In this document: piece by piece, positions 18,469 to 27,727 of the stretch
How positions within the stretch are numbered: the first letter of the stretch is position 1
How the letters are laid out: the number at the start of each line of letters is the position of its first letter
Assembly (NCBI GenBank): GCA_903893315.1
Contig: CAITLU010000012.1
Span: forward strand, 124,001-188,000
DNA: 64,000 nt
Origin: an uncultured bacterium
Lineage (GTDB): Bacteria; Desulfobacterota; Binatia; UBA1149; CAITLU01
Direction of reading: 5' to 3'
Made by a program: the position numbers and the translations under genes
The notes under the pieces: model-generated
The model's database searches: none
Told to the model about the DNA's origin: nothing
What the model saw: the letters and a program-made list of their open reading frames with translations, nothing else

Positions 18469-19081
18469 CCTTCACTTCCACGCACCCACAACACCTCGCT
18501 AGCGGGGCAGGACAATGCGGACGCAAGCGGGCTACCTCGACGGGCTGAAGTCTGGCTCGAAGGTGTGATCCCGTTGTCCAAAGAAGAGGACGTAGAGAAG
18601 TGGCCTGGCTTCGCCGGAAGCCCGTGCCGGTCTTGAAGGACCGCGAGGCCGAACACCCGGTCTTACTTTCCTACGGGGCTCCTTGGCCCCGGACTCCCGT
18701 TTACCTACCCTGCGGAGCGTGAGTCTGCTTTGCCGTATCACCGTCGATCCGGGCTCGTGTCATGGCAGGTCCGTCCGTCTCCGAGTATGTCGTGATCATT
18801 TTCACTTCGGGGTCGTCCTCGCTGGCGTGCACTGGCACCGCCGCTCGACGACCGTTGGGATGGACCGGGAGGTGTTTGCTGTTTTCGTCGAGAGGTCTTG
18901 CTGGGACCGACGGCTGAAGGCTGCCGACGATTCAGGAACCGCAGACGTTCCCGTCGCCGAAGAGCCACCCGTGCGTGACGGGCGCTGCCTTCAGCGATCG
19001 CGTTTGTGCTGAGCCTTGCAGCGAAGGGCGACGTCGCGGACGCCGTGTTCTCTTGATCGCGAGTCGCCGTATCTTGCGCGA
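18469..19081. other. Gene-free stretch downstream of tRNA-Val
   Basis: About 610 bases with no convincing coding sequence: the open frames on both strands are Arg/Ser-rich, lack start signals and look like GC-rich shadow frames. The first 220 bases hold three compact hairpins (see the separate entry). No integrase remnant, direct repeat of the tRNA 3' end or insertion sequence end is seen. Confidence 0.6.
18607..18691. ncRNA. Candidate structured RNA: three tandem hairpins
   Basis: Three short perfect hairpins follow within 85 bases: GGCTTC-GCCG-GAAGCC (18607-18622), CGGTC-TTGAAG-GACCG (18628-18643) and CGGGGC-TCCTTG-GCCCCG (18674-18691). The strand is not decided. It matches no RNA I know (not tmRNA, SRP RNA, RNase P or 6S by motif). 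GC-rich DNA makes chance hairpins common, so this is only a candidate. Confidence 0.22.
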
Positions 19082-20020
19082 CTACTCGCCCATGAAGGCG
19101 ATCTGGATGCCGCCCAGTGCGACTGGCATTCCGGTGATGCGGCCGCCCTGCACCGCGCGGTGAGGAGGCTTGACCGCTATTCCGGCGTTCTGCAGGAAGG
19201 TTGCGGTAGCGTCGATGTCGGAGCTTCCAAAGGCGACACCCCAAGCCCCGCCCGAAACAGGTCCGGGCGCCGGTTTCATCGGTCCGACGATTTCCAGCAG
19301 CGATGACCCGGTCTTCAGGAAAGCATAGTAGCGGTCGTTCATCGCGGCGGTCTTGGACTTGAGGCCGAAGTGGCGCTCGTAAGTCTGCGATACTGTCTTG
19401 GACTGGCTGACGTTCAACACGATGTGGTCGAGACGGATGATCGAATTAGGGTGATGAGGGGGTGCGGTGATCGAAGGCTTCTCCAGCCAGGTTGCAGCGG
19501 CCGGGGTAAGTTCCATCGGAATCTGCACCAGCGTTTCGTCGCGCAGCGCGCAGCCCTCGTGAAAGTCGCTTCCTGCCAGCTGCGAGATCGCCACCGCCGA
19601 GTGGTGCGGCTCGGCGCAGGTCCAGGTCCATCCGAGCATACCGGCGCCTTCAATCAGGCGTGCCCTGACCAATTCCACCAGGGCGGTTGAAGGAGCGCTG
19701 TTGTCGACGGCGAGGAAACGAATCCCGCCTCCATCCAGATCAATGTGGGCGGCCTGGCAGCCGAGCCACGGGTATGCCGCCGAGACCACGAAGCCGAGTT
19801 TGCGCCAGGCCTTCACGGTCGGGCCGATGGATGGCACCGCCGCCAGTGCATAGCCGAGCGAATCGACGACGCGTTCGACCGGAACCTTGCGGGGCCTGTC
19901 GCTGACCGTTGCGGAGGTCATCGCGGCGCTTTCCGTATCGGCCTCAACGACGACCGGAATCTGCGCCTCGGGCGCCTCTTCCTTCTTTTTCCTGCGTGAT
20001 TTGAAGAACGGTAGCTTCAT
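19082..20020 (-). CDS. Glyoxalase-like (VOC superfamily) protein
   Basis: A 312-residue protein. A Lys-rich N-terminus (FFKSRRKKKEEAP) and a linker of about 55 residues precede two glyoxalase-like modules, about residues 55-175 and 190-312. The second begins RLDHIVLNVSQSKTV and has YAFLKTGSSLLEIVGP and GGRITGMPVALGGIQIAFMG, typical of VOC domains similar to methylmalonyl-CoA epimerase or glyoxalase. The substrate is unknown. It is transcribed alone, divergent from the APH-fold gene 142 bases away. Confidence 0.7.
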   Translation of the reverse strand: MKLPFFKSRRKKKEEAPEAQIPVVVEADTESAAMTSATVSDRPRKVPVERVVDSLGYALAAVPSIGPTVKAWRKLGFVVSAAYPWLGCQAAHIDLDGGGIRFLAVDNSAPSTALVELVRARLIEGAGMLGWTWTCAEPHHSAVAISQLAGSDFHEGCALRDETLVQIPMELTPAAATWLEKPSITAPPHHPNSIIRLDHIVLNVSQSKTVSQTYERHFGLKSKTAAMNDRYYAFLKTGSSLLEIVGPMKPAPGPVSGGAWGVAFGSSDIDATATFLQNAGIAVKPPHRAVQGGRITGMPVALGGIQIAFMGE

Positions 20021-20162
20021 CGATGGAACGCAGCGGGGGACGTCTCATGCGCGAACCAAGGTCGGTCGGCCTGTACGACGAGCCTGCGGTTGACTGGAAG
20101 GATGTAACTCTTTACCCACCGCAAAGACAAGGCCGCGACCGCGCCGGCTTCGTCGACTTGTA

Positions 20163-21227
20163 ATGACCGACGAAGAGTTGCGAAACGCCCTTCAGGACTT
20201 CCTCGTGCAGCGCACCGGGCAACAGGCCCGCGTGGCGGCTTTGCGACAACTGGCCGGTGGCGCTTCTTGCCGCGTCTACTCTTTCGAACTCGACGGCAGC
20301 GGCGGACATCGCACGCTGGTGTTGCGCCTTGATGCCGTGGGCGGCACCGCCGGCAACTCGGAAGGGACGCTTCGACGCGAAGAGTACGAGTTGCTTGCTG
20401 CCGCCGCGCGGGCCGGCGTAACGGTACCTGCGGTGCATTGGTGCGGGGACGAGAGCGAGGGGCTTGGCGGGGCCTTCTTCGTGATGGACCTGGTCAGCGG
20501 CGAGGCGATCGCCAGGCGTCTGCTGCGTGATCAGCGCTATGCACGTACCCGCTCGGCGCTTCCGCGAGACCTCGCTCGCGAACTCGCCCGTATTCACGCT
20601 GTTGATATCGGCGATCCGCGCCTGGCTTTTCTCGCCGAGCGCGCCGCCGGCGGCGAGGATCCGCGCCGCTTCGCGCTTGCCGAAGTCGGCAAGTACCGGC
20701 AGCTGCTCGCGGCCTTCTCGGGTGAGCAGCCGTATCCGCTGCTCACTCTGGTGGCGCGCTGGCTCGAGCAGCACGCGCCGGTGCTGGTACGGCCGGCGTT
20801 GGTCCACGGCGATTTTCGTGTCGGTAATGTGATGTTCGACGAAGATGGTCTCACCGCGGTGCTGGACTGGGAACTGTCTCACTTCGGCGATCCGGCCGAG
20901 GATCTTGGCTGGCTGTGCGTGCGCACCTGGCGTTTCGGCAGCGACGACAAGCCTGCCGGAGGACTGTGTTCGCGCGAAGAACTCTGCCGTCTCTATGCGG
21001 AACAGGGCGGCAGCGAAGTTGCACCCGAGGCGCTGCGTTTCTGGGAACTGTTCGGAAACTGGAAGTGGGCTATCATCTGCCGCGTGCAGGCTGCCCGCGC
21101 CAGAGCCGGCCGTCATCCTGACGTCGAACTCGCTACCATCGGCAGGCGGGTGGCTGAGACCGAGTGGGAGATCCTGGAGTTGTTGGAAGGTCGAAGTGCT
21201 GCGGCGTGGTTGCCGCGTGCGCAGTAG
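20163..21227 (+). CDS. Phosphotransferase family protein (APH/ACAD10-like fold)
   Basis: A 354-residue protein with the aminoglycoside-phosphotransferase/choline-kinase fold. The Brenner-type catalytic loop is LVHGDFRVGNVMFDE and the metal motif is VLDWELSHFGDPAEDLGW. Close relatives sit beside acyl-CoA dehydrogenases and resemble the kinase part of human ACAD10/11, which phosphorylates 4-hydroxyacyl-CoA; that makes a role in hydroxy-acid breakdown plausible, though it is inference here. It is followed after 37 bases by a small conserved gene, probably in the same operon. Antibiotic resistance is unlikely given the subfamily. Confidence 0.8.
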   Translation: MTDEELRNALQDFLVQRTGQQARVAALRQLAGGASCRVYSFELDGSGGHRTLVLRLDAVGGTAGNSEGTLRREEYELLAAAARAGVTVPAVHWCGDESEGLGGAFFVMDLVSGEAIARRLLRDQRYARTRSALPRDLARELARIHAVDIGDPRLAFLAERAAGGEDPRRFALAEVGKYRQLLAAFSGEQPYPLLTLVARWLEQHAPVLVRPALVHGDFRVGNVMFDEDGLTAVLDWELSHFGDPAEDLGWLCVRTWRFGSDDKPAGGLCSREELCRLYAEQGGSEVAPEALRFWELFGNWKWAIICRVQAARARAGRHPDVELATIGRRVAETEWEILELLEGRSAAAWLPRAQ

Positions 21228-21264
21228 CGGGGCGTCACGAGAGCGGCGGCAGAGAGACGAAACG

Positions 21265-21666
21265 ATGCAGGACCGACCGAGTGCGATCGAATTACTGGAA
21301 GCCCTGGGGGCTTTCCTTCGCGAAGAAGTCGCGCCGCGTCTGGATGGCGGCCTGCGCTTCAAGGCGTTGGTAGGCGCTAACGTCGCCGGCATCGTTGCTC
21401 GCGAAATAGCGCTCGGCCCAGTTCAGGATCGCGCTCAGACCGAGCGTCTCTGGAGGCTCCTGGGCCGCGCTGGCACTCCACCCGCGGATGGCGATTTCGC
21501 CGCTCTCTCTCGTGAACTCTCCTACGAACTTACCCGCCGTATTTGTGAAGGCGACGCTGATGCAGGCCCATGGCGCGTTGAGGTCATGGAGCACCTGCGT
21601 GAAGCCGTCAAGGAAAAACTGGCAGTAGACAACCCCAAGCTGCTCGCCGGTGAACAGCAGCATTAG
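21265..21666 (+). CDS. Small conserved partner of phosphotransferase (DUF6285-like)
   Basis: A 133-residue, mostly helical soluble protein beginning MQDRPSAIELLEALGAFLREE and containing FKALVGANVAGIVARE. It resembles the small family annotated DUF6285, whose members usually lie next to the same type of phosphotransferase; that name is from memory. The ATG follows AGAGAGACGA. Its function is unknown; an accessory or regulatory subunit of the phosphotransferase is a reasonable idea. Confidence 0.65.
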   Translation: MQDRPSAIELLEALGAFLREEVAPRLDGGLRFKALVGANVAGIVAREIALGPVQDRAQTERLWRLLGRAGTPPADGDFAALSRELSYELTRRICEGDADAGPWRVEVMEHLREAVKEKLAVDNPKLLAGEQQH

Positions 21667-21815
21667 CGGCGGGTTCTGAGGCCGGGAGTCGACGCGGGCT
21701 GACGAGCGCGGCCGCGTACCGACAGACTTGCGGTTAGCGGCTTCGATGATCGATGGTTGCCACGCTTTAGAGATAGACTGCCCGGGTAAGCTGCATCCGA
21801 GTTTGGAGAGAAGCC

Positions 21816-24800
21816 ATGGAGCACTTCAGGATTCCCGACAAACTTTACGGCAGGGATCGTGAGATAGGCACGCTCCTCGACTCGTTACGGCGCGTTGGCC
21901 GCGGTTGCGGCGAGGTCCTGCTGGTACCGGGTAATTCCGGAGCGGGAAAGACGGCGCTGGTGCAGACGCTGGGGATGCCGGTTCGGGAAAAGAACGGCTT
22001 CTTCGTCCAGGGCAAGTTCGACCAATATCAACAGAACATTCCCTATTCGGCTTTTCGCCAGGCGCTGGCGGCACTTTGCCGGGAATTGCTGTCCGAAGAC
22101 GATCTGCTGCGCGAACGCTGGAGAGTCGACATTTCCAAGGCCGTCGGTGATCGGGGAGGACTGCTGGCCGGTCTGGTTCCCGAGTTGCAATCGCTGCTCG
22201 GCACTTTCTCGCTCTTGGCAGACGCCAGTCCTCAGGAGGCCCGACTCCGTTTCTTCGGCGTTTTCCGTGACTTTCTGGAGGTTGTCTGTCGGCCCGAACA
22301 CCCCTTGGTTTTGTTCCTTGACGACTGCCAGTGGGCTGACGCCGCATCTCTTGAACTGCTCAGACAGATGCAGGTCGGAATCTCTCTGCGTTATTTGTTG
22401 GTGATCGTCTCCTATCGTGACGACGAGGTGGGCTCTGCCCACCCTCTGGTGTCCACGATAGATGACCTGAGGAGTCACGATGTTCCCATCGTAGTGCTTC
22501 GCGTCGAAAACCTCGGCGTCGCCGACTTGCATACTCTCGTGGCCGATGCGCTGGAGCCGGCCGCCGAAAACGTGGCGGGACTTTCGTCGATCATCCACGG
22601 CGCGACTCAGGGAAATCCGTTTTTCGTAAGGTCGGTCCTGGACTTTCTGTGCGAGTCGAATCTTGTCCGGTTCGACGAAGGTCGGGGACACTGGCGATGG
22701 CGCATGGCCACGGTTGGTGAAGCAGGCCTGCCCGGCAATGTGGTCGAGTTGTTCGGACTGAAAATCTGCCGCCTGGATCCAAAGACCCGTCGTCTTTTGG
22801 CCCTGGCCGCATGCCTCGGCAGTCACTTTGATGTCGAAAGCCTGAGGGTAATCAGCGGTCGTTCGTACGACGAGTGCCTGGCGACGCTTCTCTCGGATCA
22901 GGTTGGAGGCATGCTTCTGCCGTTAGAGGACGGCGGCCTCATCGGGGAAGCGCGAAGTGTTCCCGAGGTGTGGAGATTTTCGCACGACCGCGTGCAACAG
23001 GCTGCTTACGCGCTGATCGAACCGTCGGAACTGGAGCGTGTACGCCTGGAGATAGGCCGACATCTGCTCGCCTATCTCACGCCGGAACAGTTGGCCGATA
23101 GATTGTTCGAGGTAGTCGGTCACCTGAACCAGGGGCAGCGTCTGCTCGGAGCTATCTCCGAACAGACCCGGCTGGTCGAGTTGAACATGACTGCGGCGCG
23201 CAAGGCCTATGACGGCACCGCCTACCGCTCGGCACTTCAGTTCTTTCGCGCGGCGAGCCGCATTCTGGAAACTCCCGGCTTTGCCGAACACCTCTGGCGT
23301 GACTGCCATGAACTGGCGATGCCATTTTTCAAGGAATGGGCGCGGTGCGAATTTCTCGAAGGCGATCGTGGGGTGGCCGAAGATTGTACGCAACAGGCGG
23401 TTGTACATGCGCGGACGGCGATGGAACGTGCCGAGGCTCTCATTATTTTCATCGTTCAATACACCATGCTGGCCAAGTATCCCGAGGCTATTGTGGTGGG
23501 GCGGCAGGCGCTTGCCGCGCTCGGCATCAGTCTGCCGGAGGAAGATTATGAAGAGGCGCGCGACGAAGAAATAGCGCAGGTGCGAAAGCAATTGGAAGGC
23601 CGCTCGGTTGCCTCGCTCTTTGATCTGCCGGTGATGAGCCACCCCGAGATGCTGATGGCGTCAAGACTCCTGATAACGATGGGGCCGCCTTGCTATAGGT
23701 CGCACCAACGGCTCTGGAGCGTCATCGTTGCCAAGGTCGTGAACCTGACGCTGCGCTACGGCAACATTGCTCAAGTTGGCTACAGTCATACGGCGTTCGG
23801 TGGACTGCTTGGGTGGGTGGACAATGACTACGCCACGGCCAGAGCGTTCGGCGAGTTGGCAACCAGGCTGATGACCGAGAAATTCCGCACTCCGTCGGAT
23901 CAGAGCGTGTTCTATCTGATGCGCGGCAGTTCGATCAGCCACTGGTTCAAGCATCTTAAATACGGCTCCCAGGATTATGCCGAAGCCTACGATGTCGGGC
24001 TGCGGTCGAGCAATCTGCAGTACGCGGCCTACGCGTTCGGCCATGACATGTATTGCCGCTTCTACCAGGGGGTGATGCTGCCGGACCTGCTGCACGAGTC
24101 GCGGCGTTCTCTTGAATTCAGCCGGACACGCACCAATCAGTGGGCCATCGATCTGATAGAGGGAGGCTTGAATATCTTCGGCGTGTTGACGGGTGAGCGT
24201 CGGGCGCCGGACGGACATGGAGGCTGGTCGGACCACGGGTACGCACTTCGTGTCGAGGCTCGGCACAATTCCCAGGTCGCCTGCATCTACAAGATTCTCG
24301 AGGCGTTCTCCTGTCTGGTGCTCGGCCATCATGATCGCGCGCTGGCGCTGTCCGACGAAGCCGAACCGCTGATTTTCACGGTTGGCACCCAAGGATTGCT
24401 GCCGTGGGCCGAACATCTGTTCGCGCGCCTCCTGATCATCACCGCCTTGTATCCGACGGTGGACGCGGAGCGACAGTCGGCGTGGCGTGATGAACTGGGC
24501 CGGATAATGGACAGGCTGCGTGTCTGGTCGGAGACTTGTCCGGAAAATTTCGAGCACAAGTACCGGCTGGCGGCGGCGGAGCTGGCGCGGCTGGAAGGCC
24601 GCCCGGTCGAAGCCATGGGGCTTTATGATCAGGCCGTGGACGCTGCGCAGGTCGGCGGCTTTCACCAATGGGAGGCGATTGCCAACGAGCGCGCCTACCG
24701 CTTCTGGTCGGAACGCGGGGATGCGCGCCTGGCCCAAGTCTATTGGCAGCAAGCCTACGCTTGTTATGACCGCTGGGGTGCTGGCGCCAAAGTGCAGTCG

Positions 24801-27605
24801 ATGGAAGCGGAGTACCGCGCGTCCATCGCGGGAACGCTTCTTGTCGTCGGCAAATTTGGCACTTCGGCGGAGGCGTTTGAGCGAGCGCAGTCATCCGATG
24901 TCTTGCTGGACAAACAGGTGGGACAGCTTCGCAAGTATGCGGACGAGATGCACCAAGCCAGGCTGCGGCCTGGATCCGAGGCTCTGGCCGATGATCTGGG
25001 CAGAGCCGTTGAACGGCTGCGGACCGAGACTTCCGAGCGCAAGCGGATGGCGGAGGCGCTGCAAAGTGCGAACGAACGGTTGCGGGAGAGCTACACCGAA
25101 CTCGAGATGCAGAACCACGAACTGCGCCGTACCGAAGAGCAGCTGGATGTTGCGCGGGCGCGCTATTTCGACCTCTACGATCTGGCTCCGGCGGGTTATG
25201 TAACAGTCGGTGGGAAAGGACTGATCCAGGAGGGCAATCTCACCGCGGCGACAATGCTGGGAACGGTCCGGAGTCTACTGGTCAAGCGGCCGATCCACCG
25301 CTTCATCGCCCAGATGGACCAGGACATTTATTACCGGCATCGGAAATTGCTTCTGGAGGAGCGCTCCACGCCCGGGCAAGGCGTCGCTGCGCATGCCGGA
25401 GAAGTCGGCCGGCCGCATAAGTGCGAACTGCGGATGGTGAAGAACGACGGAACGGTATTCTGGGTAAGCCTCGATATGACTGTCGCGTCAGGGCCCGACT
25501 CGGGCAGCGATGACGCGGACGCAATCCGGATCGTGCTCAGCGATATCGGTGCGCGCAAGCAGGTCGAAGAGTCGCTGACGCAAGAGCGTCTGCGCCTGGC
25601 CAATATCATCGACGGCGCGCATCTCGGGACCTGGGAGTGGAACGTCCAGACAGGGGAAACCAGTTTCAATGATCGTTGGGCGGAGATCATTGGATATACG
25701 CTGGAAGAGCTCTCGCCGGTGTCCATCGAGACATGGACCAGGTTCACCCATCCCGACGATCTCAATGTCAGTGGCGAGCAGTTGGAGAAGCATTTCCGTG
25801 GCGACATAGACTACTACGATTGCCAGGCGCGGATGAAGCACAAGGACGGGACGTGGGTCTGGGTCATAGATCGAGGCAAGGTGACCACCTGGACCGAAGA
25901 TGGAAAGCCGTTGCTGATGCAGGGAACCCACACCGACATCACTCATCAGAAGAGGCTCGAAGAAGTCCAGGCCTTTCTCGCGCAGCACGCCGCCGGGATT
26001 GTGGAGGAGTCTTTCTCCGCGAGTCTGGTCCGATATCTGGCCGAGAGTCTGCGCCAGGACTTCGTCAGCGTTGACCGCATCCAAGATGACGGGTCTACGG
26101 CGCGGAGCGTGGCGGTGTGGTGTGACGGCCACTTCGAGGACGACTTAACCTACGATTTGAAAGGCAGCCACGGCGGTGAATTGTTGGGTCGGACGAGCTG
26201 CTGCTTCCCCGCCGATGTCCGCCGATCATTTCCGCATGATCGGGTGCTCAGAGATCTGCGGGCGGAGAGTTATGTCGGCGTGACTCTCTATGGTCGCCGC
26301 GGCCGGGCGATCGGCCTGCTCCGAGTCATCGGACGTCGCCCGCTGGGGAACAGCCAGTTGGTCGAAGCCGCGCTGGGACTGGTGGCGGCGCGCGCGGCCG
26401 GTGAACTGGAGCGGCTGGACGTAGAGGCGGAAAAAGCTCTGCTGCGTGAACAACTCGTTCAGGCCCAGAAGATGGAAGCGATAGGGCGATTGGCCGGCGG
26501 TGTGGCTCACGACTTCAACAACATGAGCATGGCCATCATGGGTTACGCCGAACTGTGCAAAGACAAGATTGCACCCCAGCATCCGATCAGGGAGTGGCTT
26601 GACGGCATCACGCTTGCCGCCGAACGGTCTGCCGAAACCACCCGGCAACTACTGGCCTTCGCCCGCAAACAGGTCGTCGTGCCTAAGGTCGTGGACGTCA
26701 ACGCCGCCGTGGCGGTCATGCTCAAACTGCTGGTGCGACTGATCGGTGAGGACGTGAAGCTGGTCTGGCAACCCGGCGCTGACCTGGGGCCGGTCATGAT
26801 CGATCCGTCGCAGCTCGACCAGATACTCGCCAACCTGTGCGTCAATGCGCGGGATGCCATCTCCGGTGTCGGCGAGATCGTCTTGAAGACCGGAGCCGTT
26901 CTGATCGACGAGAGCGTTCACGCGGAGCGGCGCGATGAAGTCACTCCGGGCAAGTACGTGGTCTTGACGGTCAGCGATGACGGCGTGGGCATGGATCCTG
27001 AGACTTTGGCGTTGATATTCGAGCCTTTCTTTACGACCAAGGACGTCGGCAGCGGGACCGGCCTCGGGTTAGCCACCGTGTATGGAATCATCAAGCAGAA
27101 CCACGGTTTCATCTTTGCGGACAGTTGTCCGGGGAAGGGCACCACGTTCACCATCTATCTGCCGCAGGTTGCGCAGGAGGCAGTTGCGACGACCTCCACC
27201 GGCACCGAGCCGAAGGAAGCAGCACCAGGAGGCTGTGGGGAGACGGTGCTGCTGACGGAGGATGAGGGTTCGCTGCGCAGGACTTGCCGCCTGTTCCTGG
27301 AGAGACTCGGGTACAAAGTCCTGGTCGCCGAGACAGCCGACGAGGCTCTGGAGATCGCGGAGCGGTATCCGGGTGACATCCATATGTTGTTGACGGACGT
27401 CGTGATGCCTGGGATGGACGGGACGCAGCTGGCAAGACTGATCAGTTCAACCAGGCCGGGTCTGAGAGTTCTCTTGATGTCCGGTTACGGCGCCGACGCG
27501 GTGGCCGAGCGCGGGATGCTGGAACAGGGGATGGCTTTCATCGCGAAGCCGTTCACACGCGACGAACTCGCCCGCGAGGTGCGCCAGCTGCTCGAAGGGG
27601 CGTGA
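21816..27605 (+). CDS. Giant hybrid sensor kinase: AAA ATPase, PAS, GAF, histidine kinase, receiver
   Basis: A 1,929-residue cytosolic signalling protein. Residues 1-310 form a STAND/AAA ATPase with Walker A GNSGAGKT (39-46) and Walker B LFLDDCQWAD. A helical, TPR-like region (about 430-1030) follows, as in the ATPase-kinase proteins that bind small signals or partners. A coiled coil (about 1060-1110), two PAS domains (about 1112-1240 and 1255-1385) and a GAF domain (about 1390-1545) come next. The kinase has GRLAGGVAHDFNN with H1565, the N box LANLCVNARDAI, and VSDDGVGMD and GTGLGLATVYGI. The C-terminal receiver has phosphoacceptor D1861 (LLTDVVMPGMDG). Related proteins often carry an N-terminal Ser/Thr kinase, absent here. 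GGAGAG precedes the ATG. It stands alone, with no regulator beside it. Confidence 0.9.
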   Translation: MEHFRIPDKLYGRDREIGTLLDSLRRVGRGCGEVLLVPGNSGAGKTALVQTLGMPVREKNGFFVQGKFDQYQQNIPYSAFRQALAALCRELLSEDDLLRERWRVDISKAVGDRGGLLAGLVPELQSLLGTFSLLADASPQEARLRFFGVFRDFLEVVCRPEHPLVLFLDDCQWADAASLELLRQMQVGISLRYLLVIVSYRDDEVGSAHPLVSTIDDLRSHDVPIVVLRVENLGVADLHTLVADALEPAAENVAGLSSIIHGATQGNPFFVRSVLDFLCESNLVRFDEGRGHWRWRMATVGEAGLPGNVVELFGLKICRLDPKTRRLLALAACLGSHFDVESLRVISGRSYDECLATLLSDQVGGMLLPLEDGGLIGEARSVPEVWRFSHDRVQQAAYALIEPSELERVRLEIGRHLLAYLTPEQLADRLFEVVGHLNQGQRLLGAISEQTRLVELNMTAARKAYDGTAYRSALQFFRAASRILETPGFAEHLWRDCHELAMPFFKEWARCEFLEGDRGVAEDCTQQAVVHARTAMERAEALIIFIVQYTMLAKYPEAIVVGRQALAALGISLPEEDYEEARDEEIAQVRKQLEGRSVASLFDLPVMSHPEMLMASRLLITMGPPCYRSHQRLWSVIVAKVVNLTLRYGNIAQVGYSHTAFGGLLGWVDNDYATARAFGELATRLMTEKFRTPSDQSVFYLMRGSSISHWFKHLKYGSQDYAEAYDVGLRSSNLQYAAYAFGHDMYCRFYQGVMLPDLLHESRRSLEFSRTRTNQWAIDLIEGGLNIFGVLTGERRAPDGHGGWSDHGYALRVEARHNSQVACIYKILEAFSCLVLGHHDRALALSDEAEPLIFTVGTQGLLPWAEHLFARLLIITALYPTVDAERQSAWRDELGRIMDRLRVWSETCPENFEHKYRLAAAELARLEGRPVEAMGLYDQAVDAAQVGGFHQWEAIANERAYRFWSERGDARLAQVYWQQAYACYDRWGAGAKVQSMEAEYRASIAGTLLVVGKFGTSAEAFERAQSSDVLLDKQVGQLRKYADEMHQARLRPGSEALADDLGRAVERLRTETSERKRMAEALQSANERLRESYTELEMQNHELRRTEEQLDVARARYFDLYDLAPAGYVTVGGKGLIQEGNLTAATMLGTVRSLLVKRPIHRFIAQMDQDIYYRHRKLLLEERSTPGQGVAAHAGEVGRPHKCELRMVKNDGTVFWVSLDMTVASGPDSGSDDADAIRIVLSDIGARKQVEESLTQERLRLANIIDGAHLGTWEWNVQTGETSFNDRWAEIIGYTLEELSPVSIETWTRFTHPDDLNVSGEQLEKHFRGDIDYYDCQARMKHKDGTWVWVIDRGKVTTWTEDGKPLLMQGTHTDITHQKRLEEVQAFLAQHAAGIVEESFSASLVRYLAESLRQDFVSVDRIQDDGSTARSVAVWCDGHFEDDLTYDLKGSHGGELLGRTSCCFPADVRRSFPHDRVLRDLRAESYVGVTLYGRRGRAIGLLRVIGRRPLGNSQLVEAALGLVAARAAGELERLDVEAEKALLREQLVQAQKMEAIGRLAGGVAHDFNNMSMAIMGYAELCKDKIAPQHPIREWLDGITLAAERSAETTRQLLAFARKQVVVPKVVDVNAAVAVMLKLLVRLIGEDVKLVWQPGADLGPVMIDPSQLDQILANLCVNARDAISGVGEIVLKTGAVLIDESVHAERRDEVTPGKYVVLTVSDDGVGMDPETLALIFEPFFTTKDVGSGTGLGLATVYGIIKQNHGFIFADSCPGKGTTFTIYLPQVAQEAVATTSTGTEPKEAAPGGCGETVLLTEDEGSLRRTCRLFLERLGYKVLVAETADEALEIAERYPGDIHMLLTDVVMPGMDGTQLARLISSTRPGLRVLLMSGYGADAVAERGMLEQGMAFIAKPFTRDELAREVRQLLEGA

Positions 27606-27727
27606 CGATTTTCGGACCCCGCAAGGAACGAGATCCGGCAACGGTAACTTAGACAAGGGCGCGCGGCGGCGACTGAGGTCTGCCGGTCGCTCGAGCGAAT
27701 CGCTCGCGGGGGAATGCCTTCAGGACT

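Noticed and set aside
18392-19081. Possible integrated element next to tRNA-Val
   Set aside because: No integrase gene or remnant and no direct repeat of the tRNA 3' end was seen.
27685-27710. CGAGCGA/TCGCTCG inverted repeat between the hybrid kinase and metK
   Set aside because: No T run on either strand, and the loop is very small; not supported as a terminator.
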